A stretch of 26,789 nucleotides of DNA from Bacteroidales bacterium (GTDB taxonomy: Bacteria; Bacteroidota; Bacteroidia; Bacteroidales; WCHB1-69). The translations under genes and the position numbers were made by a program. Under the pieces are notes generated by a model. It had not been told where the DNA came from and did no database searches. It saw nothing but the letters and a program-made list of their open reading frames with translations. The first letter of the stretch is position 1, and the number at the start of each line of letters is the position of its first letter. Positions 8,733 through 18,234 of this stretch are shown in pieces. Where the stretch lies: contig JAISAD010000064.1 of the NCBI GenBank assembly GCA_031266895.1, positions 1-26,789 of the forward strand, in the 5' to 3' direction.

Positions 8733-10520
8733 ATGAAACACATCAGAAATTTTTGTATTATAGCTCATATTGATCACGGTAAGAGCACCTTAGCTGACCG
8801 TCTGTTGCAATTTACCCATACGGTTAGCGACCGTGATTTTCAAGACCAGGTGTTGGACGATATGGATTTGGAACGTGAGCGCGGTATTACAATTAAGAGC
8901 CACGCCATCCAAATGCAATATAACTACAAGGGAGAGGAATATCTGCTTAACCTGATTGATACTCCAGGACATGTGGACTTTTCTTACGAGGTGTCGCGTT
9001 CCATTGCAGCTTGCGAAGGGGCTTTGCTGCTCATTGACGCTACGCAGGGGGTACAGGCGCAAACTATATCCAACCTTTATTTAGCGTTGGAAAACAACCT
9101 TGAAGTTATTCCGGTGCTCAACAAAATGGATATGCCCGCTGCAATGCCCGCCGAAGTGAAAGATCAAATTATAGATCTGTTAAGTTGCAACGAAAGCGAT
9201 ATTATTGAAGCCAGCGGTAAAACCGGCATGGGTGTGGAGGAAATTTTGTGTACGGTTATTGAAAAAATTCCCGCACCTGAAGGTGACCCTGTTGCTCCAT
9301 TGCAAGCCTTGATTTTTGATTCGGTTTTTAATTCATTTAGAGGCATTATTGCTTATTTCAGAATTTATAACGGTACGATTAAACGCAACGATTTTGTGAA
9401 ATTTGTATCAACCGGCAAAGAGTATTACGCGGATGAAATAGGCATTTTGAAGTTGAAACCCGAAATGAGAGATACCCTTTCGGCCGGTGATGTCGGCTAT
9501 ATTATTTCCGGAATCAAAACCTCGAAAGAGGTACAGGTAGGCGATACCGTTACACACGTAGAACGCCCATGCAATACAGCGGTAGCCGGTTTTGAGGAGG
9601 TAAAGCCGATGCTTTTTGCCGGACTTTATCCCACTGATGCCGACGATTATGAAGAGTTGCGTTCCTCTTTGGAAAAACTGCAACTTAATGATGCTTCGCT
9701 TACTTTTGTCCCCGAATCTTCGGCTGCGCTGGGTTTTGGATTCCGTTGCGGTTTTCTTGGATTGCTTCATATGGAAATTGTGCAAGAGCGTCTTGACCGC
9801 GAGTTCAATATGGATGTAATTGCCACTGTGCCTAACGTTTCCTATAATGTGATTACCACACGCAAGGAGATGATTGAAGTGCACAATCCGTCAGGAATGC
9901 CTGCGCCCAACCTTATTGATCATGTGGAAGAGCCGTTTATCCGTGCCCAAATCATTTCAAAAGATGACTATATCGGTTCTATTATAAAGCTTTGTCTCGA
10001 TAAGCGCGGCACGTTGCTCAATCAGGTTTATATTGCCGCTAATCGGGTAGAATTGACATTTGACCTGCCACTTGGCGAAATTGTTTTCGATTTTTACGAT
10101 AAATTAAAAAGCATTTCCAAGGGTTATGCCTCTTTCGATTACCATGTTTCCAACTACAAACCGGCCAAACTGGTTAAGCTGGATATACTGTTAAATGGAG
10201 ACTCGGTGGATGCCCTTTCTTCGCTAACTCACACTGACAATGCTTATCCTTTTGGTCGGAAAATTTGCGAAAAACTAAAAGAACTGATACCCCGACAACA
10301 GTTCGACATTGCCATACAGGCAGCTATTGGCACAAAAATTATTGCCAGGGAGACTATTAAGGCAGTACGAAAAGATGTTACAGCCAAATGTTACGGCGGT
10401 GACATTACCCGTAAACGCAAATTGCTCGAAAAACAGAAGCAAGGCAAGAAAAAGATGCGTCAAATCGGCAATGTAGAAGTACCACAATCGGCATTTTTAG
10501 CAGTTTTGAAGATTGATTAG
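8733..10520 (+). CDS. lepA: Elongation factor 4 (LepA), ribosomal back-translocation GTPase
   Basis: LepA is an EF-G-like translational GTPase acting on the ribosome. GTPase motifs are complete: G1 AHIDHGKST (11-19), G2 RERGITIKS (48-56), G3 DTPGH (76-80) and G4 NKMD (130-133). The LepA-specific C-terminus is present (AKCYGGDITRKRKLLEKQK, then GNVEVPQSAFLAVL). The 595-residue length fits the family. I chose the ATG at 8733 because family members begin with MKxIRNFxIIAHIDHGKST. An earlier in-frame ATG at 8682 would add 17 residues that span the promoter. The gene stands alone; lepB, often its neighbour in proteobacteria, is not here. It converges on nhaD with 16 bases between the stops and no obvious terminator hairpin. 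Confidence 0.98.
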   Translation: MKHIRNFCIIAHIDHGKSTLADRLLQFTHTVSDRDFQDQVLDDMDLERERGITIKSHAIQMQYNYKGEEYLLNLIDTPGHVDFSYEVSRSIAACEGALLLIDATQGVQAQTISNLYLALENNLEVIPVLNKMDMPAAMPAEVKDQIIDLLSCNESDIIEASGKTGMGVEEILCTVIEKIPAPEGDPVAPLQALIFDSVFNSFRGIIAYFRIYNGTIKRNDFVKFVSTGKEYYADEIGILKLKPEMRDTLSAGDVGYIISGIKTSKEVQVGDTVTHVERPCNTAVAGFEEVKPMLFAGLYPTDADDYEELRSSLEKLQLNDASLTFVPESSAALGFGFRCGFLGLLHMEIVQERLDREFNMDVIATVPNVSYNVITTRKEMIEVHNPSGMPAPNLIDHVEEPFIRAQIISKDDYIGSIIKLCLDKRGTLLNQVYIAANRVELTFDLPLGEIVFDFYDKLKSISKGYASFDYHVSNYKPAKLVKLDILLNGDSVDALSSLTHTDNAYPFGRKICEKLKELIPRQQFDIAIQAAIGTKIIARETIKAVRKDVTAKCYGGDITRKRKLLEKQKQGKKKMRQIGNVEVPQSAFLAVLKID

Positions 10521-10536
10521 CAAAGATAAAAGCGCA

Positions 10537-11898
10537 TCAGATCCCATTCATGATAAAATATTGTGCAATATAGGTCAGTGCACCCGCCGTATAACCGATA
10601 AAAGCCAGCAGTGATATCTTTTTTAGATACCAGATAAAATCTATTTTTTCCAATCCCATAGCGGCTACGCCGGCAGCCGAACCAATAATGAGTATGCTGC
10701 CGCCTGTGCCTGCACAATAGGCTACAAATTCCCAAAAATAGTGGTCGGCAGGAAAAGTGTACATCCCCATTGCGCCCGCTACTAGCGGCACATTGTCTAT
10801 TACCGCCGATAAAAGCCCAATAATATAGCTGATAGACAGATATTTTCCTGGTTCCTCAAGTGGTAAATGGTTGAGCGACTGAGAAAGGGTACTCAAATGT
10901 CCGCACACCTGCAATGCCGCAACTGCCAATAAAATACCAAGAAAAAAGAGAATGCTCGGTATATCTATTCGAGAAAGGACAGAGGTGATCTCTAAACGGC
11001 TGTTGTCGCGTTGCGGATGTCGCCGTTTTAGAATTTCGGTGATAACCCACAATATGCCCAACCCGCCCATCATGCCAATATAAGGCGGCAAATGGGTAGT
11101 CGCCTTAAAAATCGGCACAAAAAGCAATACGCCAACCCCCAGGCACAATATCAATACCTGCTCTTTATGCGAAATTCGATTTTGTGCATTTTCGGAAAGT
11201 TGATTGTCAGATAACTGAGTCCGTTTAAAAGTTCCTTTCATGCGGAAACTGAGGATAATGAGCGGCACGATAATCGACATCATGGAAGCTAAAAAAGTTT
11301 TATACATAATGGTTAACGTACTCACTTTGCCGCTCACCCAGAGCATAATCGTGGTAACATCGCCAATAGGCGACCATGCGCCGCCGGCATTAGCCGCCAG
11401 AATAATCATACCGGCAAAAAACCAGCGTTCCTTCTGGTCGGCAACCAATTTACGCAAAAGTGCTACCATTACTATCGCCGTGGTCATATTATCCAATACG
11501 GACGACATGAAAAAGGTAAGAATGGTAAGCAGCCATAAGAATTTAACCCGACTTGTCGTAGCAATTTTATCCGTAATAATTTTAAAACCACCGTAAGAAT
11601 CAATTAATTCCACAATGGTCATGGCTCCCATCAGGAAAAAGAGGATTTCGGCAATGCCCCCCAGTTGGTGCAACAAATTTTCCAATAGCCAATCGGTAAA
11701 ACTACTGCCTCCGGTCAGTGCTGCCTGCATATCTGGATTGATAACGGTAGCAGTGCCGCCAATCATAATTAGCGTCCACAATACTACGCCTAAAATCAGT
11801 GCCGAAGCACTTTTATTAACTTTAAACGGATGTTCCAGAGCGATGCACGCATAGCCCCCAATAAACACGATGATAATGGCAATAAATACAGCATTCAT
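10537..11898 (-). CDS. nhaD: NhaD-family Na+/H+ antiporter
   Basis: An inner-membrane antiporter that expels Na+ (or Li+) in exchange for protons, giving salt and pH tolerance. The 453 residues are almost entirely hydrophobic segments, roughly 11-13 helices. Conserved polar motifs lie within them: SSVLDNMTTAIVM (132-144), NAGGAWSPIGDVTTIMLW (170-187), SAVIDNVPLVAGAMGMY (364-380) and GTGGSILIIGSAAGVAAMG (397-415). The DN and GDxTT motifs are those of the ion transporter superfamily to which NhaD belongs. A longer loop (225-247, rich in Q, N and S) separates the two halves. Eleven bases upstream ends a small unknown gene on the same strand, probably in the same operon. It converges on lepA. Confidence 0.9.
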   Translation of the reverse strand: MNAVFIAIIIVFIGGYACIALEHPFKVNKSASALILGVVLWTLIMIGGTATVINPDMQAALTGGSSFTDWLLENLLHQLGGIAEILFFLMGAMTIVELIDSYGGFKIITDKIATTSRVKFLWLLTILTFFMSSVLDNMTTAIVMVALLRKLVADQKERWFFAGMIILAANAGGAWSPIGDVTTIMLWVSGKVSTLTIMYKTFLASMMSIIVPLIILSFRMKGTFKRTQLSDNQLSENAQNRISHKEQVLILCLGVGVLLFVPIFKATTHLPPYIGMMGGLGILWVITEILKRRHPQRDNSRLEITSVLSRIDIPSILFFLGILLAVAALQVCGHLSTLSQSLNHLPLEEPGKYLSISYIIGLLSAVIDNVPLVAGAMGMYTFPADHYFWEFVAYCAGTGGSILIIGSAAGVAAMGLEKIDFIWYLKKISLLAFIGYTAGALTYIAQYFIMNGI

Positions 11899-11909
11899 AA
11901 CTTTATAGT

Positions 11910-12278
11910 TTAAGATTTAGACCAAGTGAGTATTATTTTAGCATCGGCATCATGCAATTCTACTACCGGTGAAGCCGGTACAAAACTGTAGGGGATATAT
12001 TCCATCAGTTGAAACAGGCAAATATTTCCATCTTCGGTAATGCGTATGTCTATCAGATAGTTGGAAGAGCTGCATTTTTTAATTTTGTGAATATCAGTAA
12101 ATTGACGGTTATTAATATGGCCTTTTAGCGTTGAAGCAAAATTGGGGTCCACGTAAAACCGAAAACGTTTTAACTTTTTGCCGGTTGGCTTATAAATCGT
12201 TCCTAACCACGATTTGGTGATGATATGCTCATCAAGCATTTTTTTTAATTTATCTTCTAATAATTCAAATGAATCCAT
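11910..12278 (-). CDS. Small conserved protein of unknown function upstream of nhaD
   Basis: I do not recognise this 122-residue protein. It has no signal peptide or membrane helix and is Lys-rich at the N-terminus (LEDKLKKMLDEHIITKSW, 7-24). It then shows alternating hydrophobic and polar stretches consistent with a small alpha/beta domain (RFRFYVDPNF; YLIDIRITEDGNICLFQLM). Its stop lies 11 bases before the nhaD start, so the two are probably co-transcribed; whether it affects the antiporter cannot be told. No clear TAnnTTTG promoter is visible in the 104 bases upstream. Coding character is good, so I consider it a real gene. Confidence 0.7.
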   Translation of the reverse strand: MDSFELLEDKLKKMLDEHIITKSWLGTIYKPTGKKLKRFRFYVDPNFASTLKGHINNRQFTDIHKIKKCSSSNYLIDIRITEDGNICLFQLMEYIPYSFVPASPVVELHDADAKIILTWSKS

Positions 12279-12382
12279 AATTTTTAATTTTTGGTGTTAA
12301 TAAAAAATAACTATAACGAAAAACAGCGGGAAATTCGGAAATTCCCCATTCCTAAATTTAGAATTTGTGATTCGTGATTAAA

Positions 12383-12772
12383 TCAACACCGCATTATCCC
12401 TAACCCCAAAGTGTAATATCCATGCAGGATTTTTTGGGCAAGATAACAATCGCTTAAAGCGTTAAGAATAGATAATTTATGATGAATCTGTTGTTGCAAA
12501 AACAGCTCTTTCAACAAGGTAAAAGAGGATATCAGGCGTAATGGCATTACTGTTTGGCCTGCAAAAGCTGTTGGTTTTTCCACATTGAGCGAAAGAATAT
12601 TGCTGACCGTAAGTTCGGGGTGGTGTACTGCCTCCATTGGAGAGGGAGCATTGCTTAATGTTTCTGAATTCGGGATAATGGCAATTTGTTGGACATAATC
12701 ACGCCCAAAACTGACAGTCGAAACTGTAACTAATAGCGTGATTATAATATATTTAGCCAAAAAGCGTTTCAT
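12383..12772 (-). CDS. Small exported protein of unknown function
   Basis: The 129-residue product starts with a clear Sec signal peptide: MKRFLAK, then hydrophobic YIIITLLVTVSTVSFG, with likely cleavage near residue 23. No lipobox Cys is present, so it should be periplasmic or secreted rather than lipid-anchored. The mature part has no motif I know; two Cys lie near the C-terminus (SDCYLAQ and the final Cys). A weak promoter-like GATATTTG lies just upstream near 12801. It stands alone between the nhaD operon and fabD. The signal peptide and uninterrupted frame support a real gene, but the mature sequence is not strongly protein-like and it could be a decayed remnant. Confidence 0.55.
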   Translation of the reverse strand: MKRFLAKYIIITLLVTVSTVSFGRDYVQQIAIIPNSETLSNAPSPMEAVHHPELTVSNILSLNVEKPTAFAGQTVMPLRLISSFTLLKELFLQQQIHHKLSILNALSDCYLAQKILHGYYTLGLGIMRC

Positions 12773-12957
12773 TTTTTCGCAAGAATCAAAATTGGGTGCA
12801 AATATCCGTAAAATTTTCGAATTACATGCTGATTGATATATTTTTTTAATGCTTAATTCAGATTATAATACATTTGAAACTTATCTCCTCGAATTTTCAA
12901 CTCTTTGAACAGGATGACAGTTCCCAAAATTATTATGGAAATGAACTATAATTTTCG

Positions 12958-12965
12958 TATTTTTG
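12958..12965 (+). promoter_or_regulatory. -7 element of fabD
   Basis: TATTTTTG fits TAnnTTTG 41 bases before the fabD ATG. No TTG sits at the expected -33 distance. Confidence 0.5.
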
Positions 12966-13006
12966 CCACTCAGAACAGAAACAACAAAAATTAAAAAAAC
13001 TGCATT

Positions 13007-13882
13007 ATGATTGGATATCTGTTTCCCGGACAGGGAGCGCAATTTTCGGGCATGGGCAAGGGTCTGTACGACACACAGTCCGCTGCACGCAAGCTATTTC
13101 AACAGGCTAATGATATTTTGGGATTCAACATTACCGACATTATGTTTGGCGGTACGGAGGAAGACTTGAAAGCCACTGATGTAACCCAGCCAGCTGTTTT
13201 TATACATTCGACAGTTGCCTATACTATATTAAGTAATGGAATGCCTGATATGGTAGCGGGGCATTCTTTAGGCGAATTTTCGGCTTTGGTAGCTTGTGGC
13301 GCATTGCGTTTTGAAGACGCCCTGTTATTGGTGGCCACACGTGCCCATGCCATGCAGCGAGCCTGCGAACTCAACCCTTCGGGTATGGCTGTAGTATTGG
13401 GCTTCGACGACGAGCAAACTAAGGCAATATGTGCCTCTATCGACGAAGTAGTTGTAGCGGCCAATTTCAATGCACCTGGGCAATTAGTCATTTCAGGCAC
13501 TTTTAAAGGGCTGGAATTGGCCACAGAGGCACTGAAAACTGCCGGCGCCAAGCGCATATTACCGTTAAAAGTAGGCGGCGCCTTTCACTCCCCACTTATG
13601 CTACCTGCTAAAGAGGAGCTTGCTGCAGCGATTAAAAAAACGACCATTCATAACCCACAATGTCCTATTTATCAAAATTATACGGCACTTCCGGCTATTG
13701 ATCCTGCCATTATCAAGCAGAACCTCATAGAACAGCTTACCGCTCCGGTACTCTGGACAAAATCTGTGCAAAATATGATTGCAGACGGGGCTGCCGAATT
13801 TGTAGAGTTTGGACCGGGCGAAGTATTGCAAGGGCTTATTAAAAAAATTGATATGAAAGCGTCCGTTTCGAGTATAAGTTAA
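13007..13882 (+). CDS. fabD: Malonyl-CoA:ACP transacylase
   Basis: FabD moves malonyl groups from CoA to acyl carrier protein, supplying fatty-acid elongation. The 291-residue protein opens with LFPGQGAQFSGMGKGL (5-20). It has the nucleophile elbow GHSLGE with Ser87, a conserved Arg in the TRAHAMQ stretch (R112), ANFNAPGQLVISG (152-164) and catalytic His194 in GAFHSPLM (191-198). These are the complete active-site elements. No other fab gene is adjacent, which is unlike proteobacterial fabHDG clusters. A hairpin terminator follows at 13945. Confidence 0.97.
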   Translation: MIGYLFPGQGAQFSGMGKGLYDTQSAARKLFQQANDILGFNITDIMFGGTEEDLKATDVTQPAVFIHSTVAYTILSNGMPDMVAGHSLGEFSALVACGALRFEDALLLVATRAHAMQRACELNPSGMAVVLGFDDEQTKAICASIDEVVVAANFNAPGQLVISGTFKGLELATEALKTAGAKRILPLKVGGAFHSPLMLPAKEELAAAIKKTTIHNPQCPIYQNYTALPAIDPAIIKQNLIEQLTAPVLWTKSVQNMIADGAAEFVEFGPGEVLQGLIKKIDMKASVSSIS

Positions 13883-13944
13883 AAGGGAAAAGCTAATTAA
13901 CTAATATTCAGGACAAAATTTTATTCACCAAAATTTGTTGAAAA

Positions 13945-13979
13945 AAAAGAACCTCAAAAAAAACTTTTGAGATTCTTTT
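13945..13979 (+). terminator. Probable terminator after fabD
   Basis: CTCAAAA (13953-13959) pairs with TTTTGAG (13965-13971) around a 5-base loop. The stem extends outward past a single mismatch (AAAAGAA with TTCTTTT). It is A/T-rich and moderately strong, placed 62 bases after the fabD stop. Confidence 0.5.
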
Positions 13980-14139
13980 GTTCTATCTTAGCCACATCGA
14001 AATTTTATGGTTGGAAATAATAGAAAGTACTTATCTTCAATTTATTGTAAAAAAACGCCTTGTTAAGGTTGGCTGTTATTCTCTGATAATCTTTCCAAAT
14101 CACGCTAATTGCAAATATAAACATATAAACTCAAAACTA

Positions 14140-16878
14140 ATGGATAATGAATATTCTTTCTTCGGTACGGAAGAAGAGATGGTGACCAGTACGGAAAAGC
14201 AAGTGATTGACAGCAATAATAATGACCTTATTGCAATTCGGCAACAGCATTTGGATAAATTAGATATGGATACGATGTCAGAGTTTCAAAAAAAACCGGT
14301 CGGAAAAACGGAACATTCATTGAAAGGGGAGATAACACAAGCACGAATATATACCAAAGAAGAGATTTTTTCCGAAGTAGTAGCCTATTTCAGAGGTGAT
14401 GAATTGGCTGCCGACGTTTGGATTGACAAATATGCACTGAAAAACGACAAGGGAGAATTAATGGAGCGTACTCCCGCCGATATGCACCTCAGAATGGCTA
14501 AAGAGTTTGCCCGCATTGAAAAAAAATACGCTAATCCTATGAGTGAAGAGTTGATTTTTTCGCTCTTCGACAGATTTAAATTTATCATACCACAAGGCAG
14601 CCCTATGGCTGGCATAGGTAACGATTTTCAAATTTCGTCGCTCTCAAATTGCTTTGTAATTGGGAATGAAGACAATTCCGATTCCTACGGCGGCATCATG
14701 AAGATGGATGAAGAGCAGGTGCAATTGATGAAGCGGCGCGGCGGTGTTGGGCACGACCTGTCTCACATTCGTCCTGCCGGCAGCAGTGTGAAAAACTGCG
14801 CCATTACCTCTACCGGTGTGGTGCCTTTTATGGAAAGATACTCTAACTCTACCCGCGAAGTAGCCCAGGATGGACGGCGTGGAGCGCTCATGCTTTCCAT
14901 ATCCGTAAAGCATCCCGATGCAGAAAGCTTTATTGATGCTAAAAAGAAAAAAAACAAAGTTACGGGCGCTAACGTGTCAGTAAAAATTGACGATGAATTT
15001 ATGCAGGCGGTGAAAAACGGCACTCCATACATGCAACAATATCCGATAAATTCAGATACTCCAAAGGTAGTTAAAGAGATAGATGCTTCGAAAATTTGGA
15101 ATAAAATTATCCATAATGCCTGGAAATCAGCCGAACCGGGCATACTTTTCTGGGATACTATCTGTAGCGAATCTATTCCCGACTGCTATGCCGACGAAGG
15201 TTTCAAGACCGTATCTACCAACCCGTGCGGCGAAATACCACTCTGTCCCTATGACAGTTGCCGTCTCATTGCCCTGAATCTTTACAGTTATGTAGAGAAT
15301 CCCTATACCGATAAGGCCACTTTCAACATGAAACTCTTTAAAGAGCATGCACAGTATGCCCAGCGCCTTATGGATGATATTATTGACCTTGAACTGGAAA
15401 AGATAGACCGTATTTTGGCAAAAATAGAAGCTGACTCCGAAAGCGAAAATGTAAAGCGGGTAGAGATGGAGTTGTGGAACAAAATTAAAAAACAGTCACT
15501 AAAGGGTCGCCGTACAGGCTTGGGCATTACTGCCGAAGGCGACATGATGGCGGCGCTTAACATTCGCTATGCTTCCGAACATGGGATCGCCTTTTCTACC
15601 GAAGTACACAAACAATTAGCCCTCGCAGCCTATCGTTCGTCGGTTGCAATGGCTGGCGAACGGGGTGCATTTCCGATATACAGTAATATGAAAGAGTATA
15701 AAAATCCTTTTATTTTGCGTTTGAAAGAGGCTGATCCTCAACTGTATGAAGATATGGTACGCCATGGTCGCCGCAATATAGCCCTGCTCACTATCGCCCC
15801 TACGGGAAGCGTAAGCATTTGTACACAAACTACTTCAGGCATCGAACCCGTTTTTAATGTGATATATAAGCGCAAAAGAAAGGTAAATCCTAACGATATT
15901 CGCGACGAAAGCAGAGAGACGGAACGGGATGAATCCGATGGCGAATTGTATGAAATTTATTATGTTTTCCATTCCAAGTTTGTCTATTGGTCTGAACAGG
16001 TTGCCGGCGTCAGCGAAGAAAAATTGAAAAAAATGAAATTCAAAGAGTTGCAGCAGCTATTTGAACAATCGCCATACTACAAATCTACTTCGGCCGACAT
16101 TGATTATGTAAAAAAGGTGGAAATGCAGGGTGCTGTACAAAAATGGGTGGACCATTCCATCTCGGTTACAGTAAATATGCCGGAAAATGTTACCGAAAAC
16201 ATTATTGCCGATGTTTATAAAAAGGCTTGGGAAGTGGGTTGCAAGGGGATTACCGTCTATCGCGAGAATAGCCGTAACAATATCTACGATTCTATTAAAT
16301 CGGAAGAAAAAAAGGATGACGTGCCGTTGAAGCGGCCTATGGAGCTGCAAGCTGAAATTATCCGTTTTAAAAACAACAGCGAAGACTGGATAGCTTTTAT
16401 CGGCATTAAGGATAATCGCCCTTACGAAATTTTTACCGGAAAGATTGACGACGGACGCTTTAATATTCCGAAAATGATTACCAAAGGAACTATTATTAAG
16501 GTAAAGCGTGAAAATAATACCAAATCATATGATTTTCAGTATTTCGACAGAGATGGCTATAAAGTGCTGATATGCGGCCTTTCGCGCAGTTTTAATCCCG
16601 AATACTGGAACTATGCCAAAATGATTTCTGCCATGTTGCGCTATGAAATTCCGTTGCCGAATATTATTCGGCTCATCATGCAGCTTAATTTCAGCGACGA
16701 AAATATTAACTCATGGAAAAACGGGGTACTCAGGGCTTTAAAGAAATTTTTGGAAGATGGCACTCGCATCCCTAAACTTAAATGTTCTAACTGTGGTTCC
16801 GTGGACACTATTGAAATTAAAGAGAATTGCGCAACCTGTAGCAAATGCGGCGACTCCAAATGTGGCGGCAACCATTGA
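14140..16878 (+). CDS. nrdJ: Adenosylcobalamin-dependent (class II) ribonucleotide reductase
   Basis: Class II reductases make deoxyribonucleotides using a thiyl radical generated from adenosylcobalamin, with no separate radical subunit and no need for oxygen. The 912-residue protein carries SLSNCFVIG with Cys171 and PYDSCRLIALNL with Cys374, the likely redox pair. NPCGE (361-365) holds the radical Cys363 and Glu365. PQGSPMAGIG (151-160) and GGVGHDLSHIRP (201-212) are also family motifs. The C-terminus is a Cys-rich tail with CSNC at 882-885 and further Cys at 897, 900, 903 and 908, likely zinc-binding or thiol-exchange. The frame is open for 54 codons upstream to 13978, but that stretch is not protein-like and MDNEYSFFG is the better start. 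No B12 riboswitch is seen in the leader. It converges on murC with three bases between the genes. Confidence 0.94.
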   Translation: MDNEYSFFGTEEEMVTSTEKQVIDSNNNDLIAIRQQHLDKLDMDTMSEFQKKPVGKTEHSLKGEITQARIYTKEEIFSEVVAYFRGDELAADVWIDKYALKNDKGELMERTPADMHLRMAKEFARIEKKYANPMSEELIFSLFDRFKFIIPQGSPMAGIGNDFQISSLSNCFVIGNEDNSDSYGGIMKMDEEQVQLMKRRGGVGHDLSHIRPAGSSVKNCAITSTGVVPFMERYSNSTREVAQDGRRGALMLSISVKHPDAESFIDAKKKKNKVTGANVSVKIDDEFMQAVKNGTPYMQQYPINSDTPKVVKEIDASKIWNKIIHNAWKSAEPGILFWDTICSESIPDCYADEGFKTVSTNPCGEIPLCPYDSCRLIALNLYSYVENPYTDKATFNMKLFKEHAQYAQRLMDDIIDLELEKIDRILAKIEADSESENVKRVEMELWNKIKKQSLKGRRTGLGITAEGDMMAALNIRYASEHGIAFSTEVHKQLALAAYRSSVAMAGERGAFPIYSNMKEYKNPFILRLKEADPQLYEDMVRHGRRNIALLTIAPTGSVSICTQTTSGIEPVFNVIYKRKRKVNPNDIRDESRETERDESDGELYEIYYVFHSKFVYWSEQVAGVSEEKLKKMKFKELQQLFEQSPYYKSTSADIDYVKKVEMQGAVQKWVDHSISVTVNMPENVTENIIADVYKKAWEVGCKGITVYRENSRNNIYDSIKSEEKKDDVPLKRPMELQAEIIRFKNNSEDWIAFIGIKDNRPYEIFTGKIDDGRFNIPKMITKGTIIKVKRENNTKSYDFQYFDRDGYKVLICGLSRSFNPEYWNYAKMISAMLRYEIPLPNIIRLIMQLNFSDENINSWKNGVLRALKKFLEDGTRIPKLKCSNCGSVDTIEIKENCATCSKCGDSKCGGNH

Positions 16879-16881
16879 TTT

Positions 16882-18234
16882 TTACAAATTATCCCGCAAA
16901 ATCGGCACCAAACGGTCAATGTCGCCGGCACCCAAAGTGAGCAGTACCTGAGGAGATGCCTGTTGCAGATAGGGTAGTAGTACTTCTTTTGATAACAGTT
17001 GCTTTTGACTGTTCGTTAACAAACTTAATAAATAAGCCGAATTGATCCCTGCAACAGGAAGTTCGCGTGCCGGGTAAATTTCCAATAAAATTACCTCATC
17101 CAAAAGTCCCAGTGCGTCGGCAAATTCGGGTGCAAAATCGCGGGTGCGCGTAAAGAGATGAGGTTGAAACACGCCTGTAATTCGCTTATCGGCATAGATA
17201 TTTTTCACAGCCGTGATAATGGCACGCAACTCTTCGGGATGATGTGCATAGTCGTCTATATAAATCAAGTCGGGGCGGATAATCTGGTAGTCAAATCGCC
17301 GTTTTACCCCGTTAAAACGTGCTAACCTGTCCAAAAAACGCGCAGCTTGTGCAGCCTCGTCGCCAAACTGTGCCTGCACCGCGGCAAAAGCAGCCGTAGC
17401 ATTCAGAATATTGTGCATTCCCGGTATCCCCAGTTGCACTGCATAGCTTTTATCACGGCAAACAAGCCGAAACGAGGCCTTTTCGTGCTGCATAGACAGT
17501 TCTGTAATCTGGTAGTCACAGGAGGCGCTCAACCCATAGGTAACCTTGCAGGGATGAGCAATGCGATCGGCAACGGCTTCGTGTATCACCAGCGTGCCGC
17601 CGGGCACAATGCGCCGGGCAAAGAGTTTGAACGACTCTTCCAAATAGCGCTTGTCGCCGTATATATCCAAATGATCGGCATCCATAGAGGTAATGACGGC
17701 CACCGTGGGCGAGAGACTTAAAAATGACTTGTCAAACTCATCTGCCTCGACTACGGCATATTGCAGGCTTTTATCCAAAATAAAATTGGAATCGAAATTT
17801 TTAGCAATGCCGCCGATAAAAGCCATAAGCGGCTTTTCGCCATGCAGCAGTTGTGCCGCAATGGCCGTAGTGGTTGTCTTGCCATGCGTACCCGCAATAG
17901 CAATAGTGGGATATTGGGAGCTCAACATGCCCAGCAGCTGGGCGCGTTTGACAATCGGAATACTGTTTCTTACAAAATATTGATACTCTGCGTGGTCAAC
18001 GCTTACCGCAGGCGTATAAACTGCAAAATCAATTTTTTCGGGAATCAGTTCCGGCAGTTCTTCATAATGAATGTGCGCACCGGCTTTCTGCAACTCGTCC
18101 GTGAGGGATGTGGGAGTCAGGTCATAGCCATAAACCTCTTTGCCGGCTTGCAGGCAATAGCGTGCAAGGGCGCTCATGCCAATGCCGCCGATACCCAAAA
18201 AATAGACGCGTTTACTCTTTTGCAGCAGTTCCAT
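16882..18234 (-). CDS. murC: UDP-N-acetylmuramate--L-alanine ligase
   Basis: MurC adds L-alanine to UDP-MurNAc, the first peptide step of peptidoglycan synthesis, in the cytoplasm using ATP. The 450-residue protein has the N-terminal GIGGIGMSALARY (14-26) for UDP-sugar binding and the ATP loop GTHGKTTTT (115-123). It also has EADEFDKSFL (162-171), DADHLDIYG (184-192), HNILNATAA (273-281), DDYAHHPEE (326-334) and QPHLFTRTRDF (356-366). GIGGIGMSALA separates it from the related recycling ligase Mpl. Its ATG shares a base with the gltX stop (TAATG), implying translational coupling. In many bacteria murC lies in the division and cell-wall cluster; here none of those genes adjoin it. Confidence 0.95.
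   Translation of the reverse strand: MELLQKSKRVYFLGIGGIGMSALARYCLQAGKEVYGYDLTPTSLTDELQKAGAHIHYEELPELIPEKIDFAVYTPAVSVDHAEYQYFVRNSIPIVKRAQLLGMLSSQYPTIAIAGTHGKTTTTAIAAQLLHGEKPLMAFIGGIAKNFDSNFILDKSLQYAVVEADEFDKSFLSLSPTVAVITSMDADHLDIYGDKRYLEESFKLFARRIVPGGTLVIHEAVADRIAHPCKVTYGLSASCDYQITELSMQHEKASFRLVCRDKSYAVQLGIPGMHNILNATAAFAAVQAQFGDEAAQAARFLDRLARFNGVKRRFDYQIIRPDLIYIDDYAHHPEELRAIITAVKNIYADKRITGVFQPHLFTRTRDFAPEFADALGLLDEVILLEIYPARELPVAGINSAYLLSLLTNSQKQLLSKEVLLPYLQQASPQVLLTLGAGDIDRLVPILRDNL

Noticed and set aside
13978..14139. 54-codon upstream extension of nrdJ
   Set aside because: The residues are not family-like and overlap the fabD terminator hairpin; MDNEYSFFG is a better start.
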